From Bolinopsis microptera (taxonomy: Eukaryota > Ctenophora > Tentaculata > Lobata > Bolinopsidae), in assembly GCF_026151205.1 (NCBI RefSeq), contig NC_087079.1, positions 16,610,945 to 16,674,944 of the forward strand: a stretch of DNA of 64,000 nt, written 5' to 3'. Shown piece by piece: positions 49,601-58,600 of the stretch. Made by a program: the position numbers and the translations under genes. The notes beneath the pieces were generated by a model, which worked only from the letters and a program-made list of their open reading frames with translations, did no database searches and was not told where the DNA came from. Position 1 is the first letter of the stretch, and each line of letters begins with the position of its first letter.

Positions 49601-52600
49601 TCAATGGTTTATATCAATATTTATTAATATCAGAGCAAGTCTTTGTCTAGAAGAGGTTGAACTTGAAGCTCAGTGCTGACTGATGTAATTTGACTCGCTT
49701 GCTGTTTTGACAAGTTTAGGTGCAAGACCTTTCCCTATGAGGCTCTTCGATTGTTCAGTAAGTCAACATGAGAACAGAGTTAAGCTTAACTAATATTAAT
49801 ATTAAAACATGAAAGATTTACAGTCTGACTAGTCATTATCAAGAAGCGCGAGAGGATGATAAGATGATAAGTTGAAGCTCAGTGCTTTAATGCGACTCAC
49901 TTGATATTATATGGCCTGACACGGACATTTATAGATGATCAACATGAAAAAATGTGGATAAGTTGAGTGTTGACTCAATCGGCTCAAAGTCCTTATTCTT
50001 GACTAGCAGCAGCAGCAGCTGCATCTTCCATTATATTCCATTATCTTCCATTATCTTCCATTATATTCCATTATATTAAAAGCCCCTAAAAATATCCTCA
50101 AACCAATTCATTTCTCAACTTCAAACCTCCAAGATGAAGCTTTGCCAAATCGCTCTGTTCTTTGCTTGCGTCTCCGTGACGTTCGCTGGCAAGAAACTCT
50201 TCATGAACAAAATGAAGGGGGATATCGTCGAGTTGGAGGAAAAGTTTGCTTCCGTGTTGAACGACACAACTGGATCCATAGAAGAGTTGGAGTCTGTGAT
50301 TGAAGGGATAGTGGCCTCACTTGGCGAGATGCAGACAGCTCAAGCACAGAAGGATATCGACCTTGCCTGGCAAGCTCTCCACATGGCTGGAGCTGCTGCT
50401 TGTCGAGGTAGTGCTGCTAATGGTGGCAAGGGAGAGTGGTCAAACTCTGTTATCCCCAAAGAAAACGGAAAGAAATGCGACGACCAATGCCAGCTGACTG
50501 ACCGACCATACTGTAGAGCTGAGGTGGCAGTTTCTGGTTACCCTGGACGAGCAACAGACTACACCCAGTCCGTGGGATACTTCTACAACTACGAGTGTGA
50601 TGGAGGCTGGAACGTTGATGTCAACCATAACGAGGTAGCAGCTGAGGATGGTGATATATTGACTGCGGACTCAACTTACTACCGATTCTGCTGTTGTGCA
50701 AGGAGTTAGATATCTGGTTATCAGATTGTTGACGCGAAAAATTTGTAGACTCTAAAATTTGCAATGGAATGTTTTAATTGATTTTTGATCGCAATGTTTA
50801 ACCAAGTGTGGTTATTTGTTCGAACGAATTTAATGTCAATTTATCAATACTAAAAATGTTTGGTGTAAAAAATGGAATATAACAAGTATTACGCAAAAAC
50901 TTAATATAATGGTGAGGTAATATAAACACCTTCCAATTTATAATCTTTAAAAAAAGTTTAATAAAAAATTACCAATTGGACAATACATGCACTTAACAGC
51001 ATCCAGGTCACGAATACAGCCCGCAGCAGGGTTACCAGACGCCGGGTTCTGACAACTTAACATACTAGAACAAATAAAAAGTAACAAAAGCGTTAAAATA
51101 TATTATATGTGCCAAGGTTTAAGGTTTACCTGTAATTACTAGTAAAACTTTTAAAACTTAAACTTAAAAAAGGTAAACCTCAACTGTTGAAAAAGACTAT
51201 CCACACCTAGGACCTGAAACATGGCACAGGTACTCCTTGTCCTTGGTTGATATCCAAAATCGTTACATAACAGAACCTTTTTTAAGTTTAAGTTTAAATT
51301 TACTAGTAATTACGGGTAAACCTTAAACTTAGCGTGCAATATTTCAGGGACACAAGGTCAAATTTTGATGCGGTTTTTCCTACTTGTTTGTCTTCAGTAG
51401 CTCTGTATGTTATGTACATATAAATTTATATTCATATGTTATGTACATGTAAAAATGATTTTTACCCCCTGCCCCCCCCCCCCCCCCCCTCTGGCCTTTC
51501 ATGTCTTCTTATTAGTGTAAGATATCCTTGTTATATGTTGTACTTGTTAAATTTAGGATAAATCACAAACGAATAAGAAGTCAAATAACGTAGTAGTTCG
51601 CTGTTTATTAGTCTCATGATTGAAATACTGATAGTTGGATGATATCCGGTTGGAAGAGACAAGGACAAGTGAAACAAGGATGTTAGGAGTCTCTTCCAAC
51701 CGGATATTATCCAACTATCAGAATAAGAAGTGGAGTAACAATACCTTGCAAATCGGGGATGCAGACAGTAGAGAGATGAAGGAGGGTGAAGACGGGGATG
51801 TCAAGTGGAGAAGACACTCTGATGTAACCCCACCCCTCCAGTCCTGTATCCGTGTAAACTCTCACAATACCCTGAAATATAACATGTTTTAATATATCAA
51901 TATAGCATCTTACTTATAATTCAGAGAATTCTTTTTGTTTGTACAATGTACAATGTTTGTACGACCGCCCACGTGCAAATTAGGCGAGAAATAGGAAGTT
52001 ACATAGTAACCATGGTAACGAGGGTTATTACACGCATGTGCATGTGCAATGATTGTTTTAACGTCATTTTGATCGGTTTTGTTGATATTACGTTGTGTTT
52101 AGTGCGAGCAATATTTTAATCGGCTGTATCTTCGGTTGTGTAGCTGTGTAGGATATTTTTTTACGCGATTTAAACTTACTAACAAAAAATTCTATTAGCT
52201 TCCTCCCTGTGACCACGGGTTTTCTAGAACTGTATAATCTAGATCTATAAAACAGAGTACAGTGTACGAGTTACCGGAACTCCATGATGGAGCCTCTTGT
52301 ATATATCCGGTACTGACTGAAGTTGGAATTCAGAAGTTGGAATTCAGAAGTTGGAATTCAGAAGTGCAGAGCGAAATACCTATTATTGACTATTACCTTA
52401 TCACCAATTAGGCTGAATTAGTAATTTGATTCGTATAGTTAAAGATATTTGGTCAGTGCTACAGACATACTGGTATAATGCGGATTTAATTGACATTTAA
52501 TTAACATTCAATTAACATGATTTGCAGATAACAGAGCAGGGTGGATAACAGTATGTAATTTAAAGACTAACGTACAACATTGCCAGAATATTAGTATTAT

Positions 52601-55600
52601 CCATTAGCAGATGTAATTAAAACTACTTAAAACTACTCAAGATTGCATATTATCATCAGGCATGCTAGCTATGGTATGATAACTATGTAGTGAGTAAGCA
52701 CGTGTGACGTGGTCCACCTGCAGAATTAGAAGTAATTCTCTGTACATTCTAAGCCTCATATTTGCCATCAATACAATCACTATAATAAGCCACAGTAGCT
52801 TTAATATTATTCGTAGCCCCAATCAAGATGAAGATCTACTTTGTCCCTCACAATGAAGATCATCCAGTCTGACTAATGCTGTCACGTGACCTAACCGACG
52901 AATTTGATAGGCTAGATCTCAGCGTTGCGACAAATAAGTGGCGTATCATTGGTCCAAAAGGTGTCAATCACCATCACCACTCAACAGAACTTCTGTAAGA
53001 GAGTACTATAGTGGTTGTAGCTTAGTAGTCTAGCAAATCATGATTACTACTGAGGTCCTCCTGTCAGACTCGCAAGGTTTGTTTGTTGTCTTGTGCACGT
53101 GGGCTGCACGTGTTGTGCACGTGGGCTGCACGTGGGCTGCACGTGTTGTGCACGTGGGCTGCACGTGGGCTGTTTGTCTTGTGCACGTGGGCTGCACGTG
53201 GGCTGTTTGTCTTGTGCACGTGGGCTGCACGTGGGCTGCACGTGGGCTGTTCGTCTTGTGCACGTGGGCTGCACGTGGGCTGTGAAGTCTGGGTCACGTG
53301 AAAATACAAATGTCACGTGTTAGCCTAACCCTGCTGAGTACTGAGTGAACCTGAACTTTAGGGTAATTTCTTGCTTGGACGGCTATATATTGCGTCGTCA
53401 TTGTCTAGCTTTCGAATTTAGCTCCTTCATATGTGAGTACTCAGTATATCATGAGTATTGCGAGTTTTGGTGAAGAATGGAATTTTCAATCAAATTCCAA
53501 GCTTAGCATTCCATAAATTGCTCAAAAACGGCTATTTAACAGACAAATGATAATGTTGGTGGCAGGTGTGATGTTAGACTCTGCTAGATAAACGGCACCT
53601 ATACTCGGGTGGTGAATAGCGAATAAACAAAGTTGTTGAGCTAACTTGGCTAAAAGCGAAATTTGCTTTGATGATGCCATCATGCACCTGGCGTCATATT
53701 TAGTGCGATTATCCGTTGCTAGATTGTCCAACTTATATTAGGCCTTATCGCCGTTTTTTGTGACCTTAACCACAGTCTTGGTTACTCATACTGGTGCAGT
53801 GTTGATGCTTTTCAGGCAATACTTTCTCGCAGTTGGAAGTTTTTAAATAGCTTATTCGGAAAAATGCTAAATAAAGACCTGTACATTTAAATCAAACAGC
53901 GGTCAGCCAAGCTTTATCTCCATACATTAGCCCAGACAACCGACCGTTCTATTATCCGTGTCGGCCGTCGGGTTAATAGATAAAATAAAATAAATAAAAC
54001 CAGTCATTCACATATTGTTTTCCTGATCAGTTGGCCGATTTAACATTGCAGATTTAACTCGGTCGTGGGCTAGGAGAATGAATATTCCAGAGGATAGCCC
54101 AAATAGAAGCAATTTTATGTTTTACCGATGGTATGCAAAGAAGTTTTAAAATTTGTTTAAATGATCCTAAGCAAAATGTTGGTTACTTGTGCAGTGGTGA
54201 TAACTTTGCAATTTACTAAAATGAGAGATATGTTTGCAGTGAAAATTGAAAAAAAGAATTCGAACATTTCTTTTTTTTCCGTTGAAGCATTGAGGCCCAG
54301 TGTTAAATTTTGCTCCATGATCGAAAGCACACGAATCAGTCAATCTCAAGATATGCTATATAATATAATATATAACTTATATATTACCAATAAGGTTCAG
54401 ATGGTGTCAAAATATTGCAATAAAACGTCGTAAACCACTATAAATAGACTATTGAATTGGATGAAATGACTACAACAACTGACTGCAGTAGCAGTTCCGA
54501 TAGTTATTAGTTACAACTCTGTTGCTCGCTCATTTGTCCGAGCGTTTAAATGCCGAATATTTCTGTTTCTACAGAAATTGTAGCTCAATTCTATTTGTTC
54601 TCCGGTTTTATTGTGCAGGATTTCCCGAATTCAGGTAAAAATTATAAAAATATAGAAGTCTCCTACAAACGTTTATTATTAATAAACGTTTGTAGAGACT
54701 ACTATATTTTAAAAATTGTGTATATTAATATGAGCAACCAAATTTTGATATAGCAGAGTAAGGTTATTGCTTGTTATCTTGTGTAAGGTCTACGAATTTG
54801 CCAGACATTCTTTTGTCGGGCTATTAAATAAAACCAGTAATTAATGAATAGTTTTCCTGATCAGCTCGATAATCTTAAATAGCTGATCTACCTCGCTTGT
54901 GAGTTATTTCGGGTAGCCTTAATGTTTTTAATAAAACCTTTCTTAGGTGAGCAGTGAGCAGTGAGCAGTTATTATTAAGTAAGCTATTATTAGTCTATTA
55001 TTTCCCTTAACACTAATGATAAAGAACAACCGATAGCCAATTTAAATGCGGCCTCGCTTTGAGTTAGGCAAAATTCGATTGAACTTCCAGACCGGCTTAA
55101 AATTAACCCGGATTAATTACCATCCCGGTTATCAAACGTATCGATTAATCACTGATGATAGGGCGAAGTAACTATCCTTGTTATCGGGATTTAATTTTGA
55201 GCTGTGCGTAGCAATAAGTGCCTTTAGTCTAGTCGTGCTTGTGTACACAGTACATGGTAGACGGAAAGGATTTGACTTAAAGCTACCCGGACGCAGTAGC
55301 AGCTCTGTCAGGTCTACTTGTCAGGTCTACTTGAGCGTTTAGGGCGCCCAATTTCGAGTTCTAATGAGCGGCAGTATTTTGGAATTTATATATTATGCTC
55401 ACGACTATCAAGCAATTTTCATACATCGTTTGAGGTTCTCTAAATATGTAGACCACTACGGTAAATTGTACTAATTCCTTTTGTTTTGTAGCTTTGCTAG
55501 ACCATGAGACGGTTTATTGAGGAGCTTGTGGGGAGGAGGAACGGAAAAAAAAGATGAACTGTACATGAACAACAGGTATGTTCTCGATGATATGGTGTGA

Positions 55601-58600
55601 TAGATTACAGTATAACATGCTTACCAATAACTTGCACTGATATGAAAATTATAAATTACAAGTCTCACTTAAGTTGGTGAGCGCAATTACAGGGACTAAA
55701 ACAAGCAAGGTTGACCCCAACTTGGCTAAACATAGGTACACGGTTGTTTAGAAATAGAATGATATGCTGCTCTAAAATTGGGCTCGCCTACTTAAGCAAA
55801 CCCTCGTGTGAGACCCTCGTGTGAGACCCTCGTAATTTATGATCAGTTATCTTAGTAAAAGGCCAATGAGTGCCTTTTTTAGTTTTCACCAGTCATTTGC
55901 TTTATTTCACTTTGACTGTCGAGAGCCGTGATGCTCCCTACTAAACATTACAATGTTAAAAACTCATGCTCGGCCTTCTGAACTATTCAGCAAACTTTTG
56001 GTGGTCACACCAAAATTGACATCACTACTGTATGACGTCACTACTTAGCTGTATGACGTCACTACTTAGCTGTATGACGTCACTACTTAGCTGTATGACG
56101 TCACTACTTAGCTGCATAACGTAACTACTCTATGACGTCACTACTGCATAACGTCACTACTGTATGACGTCACTACTAAGCGTTATTTTTGAAAGCAGGA
56201 GCGCATTTTGCGAGAAATATGAGAGGAATCATTCATGTAATAAATAAATAAACTAAAAAAGCCGAATAAAAGAGATAAATAACATTACCTCTCCTACGTT
56301 AGATCCCGTCAGAGACAAGCTATTGTTAGTTCCTACGCTGTCAACAGAAATAACATCCAGTCTGAAAATATGATATTTTCAAATTAATTTCCTGGGCATA
56401 ATATAACAACTTGCTGTACTACTGGTTCTAAACGATAAAATAACAAAATTTAGATAAATACACGATGACAGCATTGTAACCATATTAATTAAATAAAAAC
56501 AGCTGATTAAATTAATAGTCCTTATTAAGATTCAAAGGTGTCCTTTGGTTTCTATGCCGATGCACAGAAACGCGCGTGCACTACCGTCGCAAAGTTATTT
56601 TACTTGCAATTTCGACGACAACAATTTGCGTGGAGTGAAACGCAGATGACAGGCTTTCTAGTCATACTATAAAATTATTATATTATTTAATATTATTGAT
56701 TGTCATAAAATCATGTTATTACATAATGATTAATTAATGTAATGCAAATTGGTCGTCACCATCGTCAATCCTCATGGAACGGGCGAATGTTTTGTTACTG
56801 TATATTAGACATTTTGTTCTAATCCATCGGCGTGGCTTTGTACTATAGCACACCTATAGTTAATCTAGTTCTTTCTATCCGGAGAATTGTCACTCTGTAT
56901 CGTAGACTCTTCTAAAGAGAAGATCAATCAGATGGTCGTGGAACACTCTGTATTGCTCCAGCTCCCGAATGCCGAAGGAGTAACATTTTGATAGGCATTA
57001 TTTTAAATGGATATTTTTAATGGCATTTTTATAGCTGCAAACCCTTCAGAATAGTTATTTTAAACGTACGTTTTTTAATGACATTTTGATGTTTTTAATA
57101 AAAACATCAAAATGTCATTAAAAAATATCCGTTTAAAATAATAATTTATTTTTGTACGACATTTTTTGCATCTAGCTCCGACGAAATTGTTAGGGTTTTG
57201 CTGATCATCGATTTGATAATTACGAGGTTAAAGACAGCAGACCACTAAAATTGGTTGTTGGAAATCTGAGCGTAAGTTTATAATGTCATGTCTATTGTCT
57301 AAATCAATTATCAAACCGCTGGTCATGGTCCCTCTTCAATATAATAAGATTTACATAATATAAATAATTTCAATTTTTCTTTTTGGTAATTGTTACCTGT
57401 TCAACGTATAAAAGTAGGACGTTTTGGATAGACTATCAAACTGGCGTCCCAAGTCATCCTTAGTCTTTACCACGAAAGAGGCGGTAAGACCCATGGGTAA
57501 AGTGTAGTAGGGATACTCCGATGAGCGCTTAATTCCTGAAGGAGCAGTAGATTCCTCGAGTAGTAGCGCGAAGGGCGTCTTGACCTGTGGAATGTTGAAT
57601 GGGTCATAATAAAATTGAGCTTGGAAATATAATGCCCGTTAAAATAAGACGATTGGGAATTGCGCCATGATGGCAATAGGATAAATTGTTCTGTTAACAC
57701 GTGACACAATTAATATATTTTTCCGGACCCAATGTCATTATGTTCTCACAGCCGTGTTGGGTTAGCCGAAATGAATTTTACAAATGTTTGTATACATTTT
57801 TCCCACTCCAGCTGCAGTAGGATAGTGTTATTGGCATTTTCCTAACTTTCGTTAGATTATGTTGTTTCATCGTAGATAGTTTGGTTGAACCTTACGAGAC
57901 ATATTTAAAAGGTACGATAGTCAGTGGTTTTCCGAAGAAAAAAAACACCATATTTTCGGACATTATTTTCCCTAAATTATTTTCTTTAATTATGACTTTA
58001 TGGATCTACTATCTGGAGTCGATTTACTTATATCAATATAGTAAGTTATAAATACTAGAGCAGGAACCCGTATAACCCTAAAATGGTGTCAAGACTCAGT
58101 CAAGAGACTAAAATAATTATTACCTATTTAATTCGCGTTTTTGACACCACTTGGGGGTCCAAATTTTGGGCTCTAAAACTCTTATTCCTTGGCCAATTTT
58201 TTATTTTTTCATGCTGATTTGGAGGCCATCACAGCGAGCTCGTTACCTCAACGATGCAAAATTCATAGACCTCTAGAACTCTTGAAGGACAGAATTATCT
58301 TTTATGTCAAGGATTTAGAGTAGTGAGGTGCGTCTAGCAGACTGGGCCAACAATTCTCCCACTTCAATAATTCAAGGTACCAAGTTGCCTTCGCAAATCA
58401 GCTCTAAGCCATCAAATTTTATACAATGAGTCCCATGTCCAGGAACATAGCTTGTAACATATTTTAATGAGTGCGCACCATTTTCATTAGTTTAGCATTA
58501 TATTAAGATGTGTCCCTCGTCCAATGCTGAGACCCAGAGCCGGCCACCTTTGGTAAAACCTTCATCCCTTAAATTAGCAAGTATATTAAATGTGCTGACC

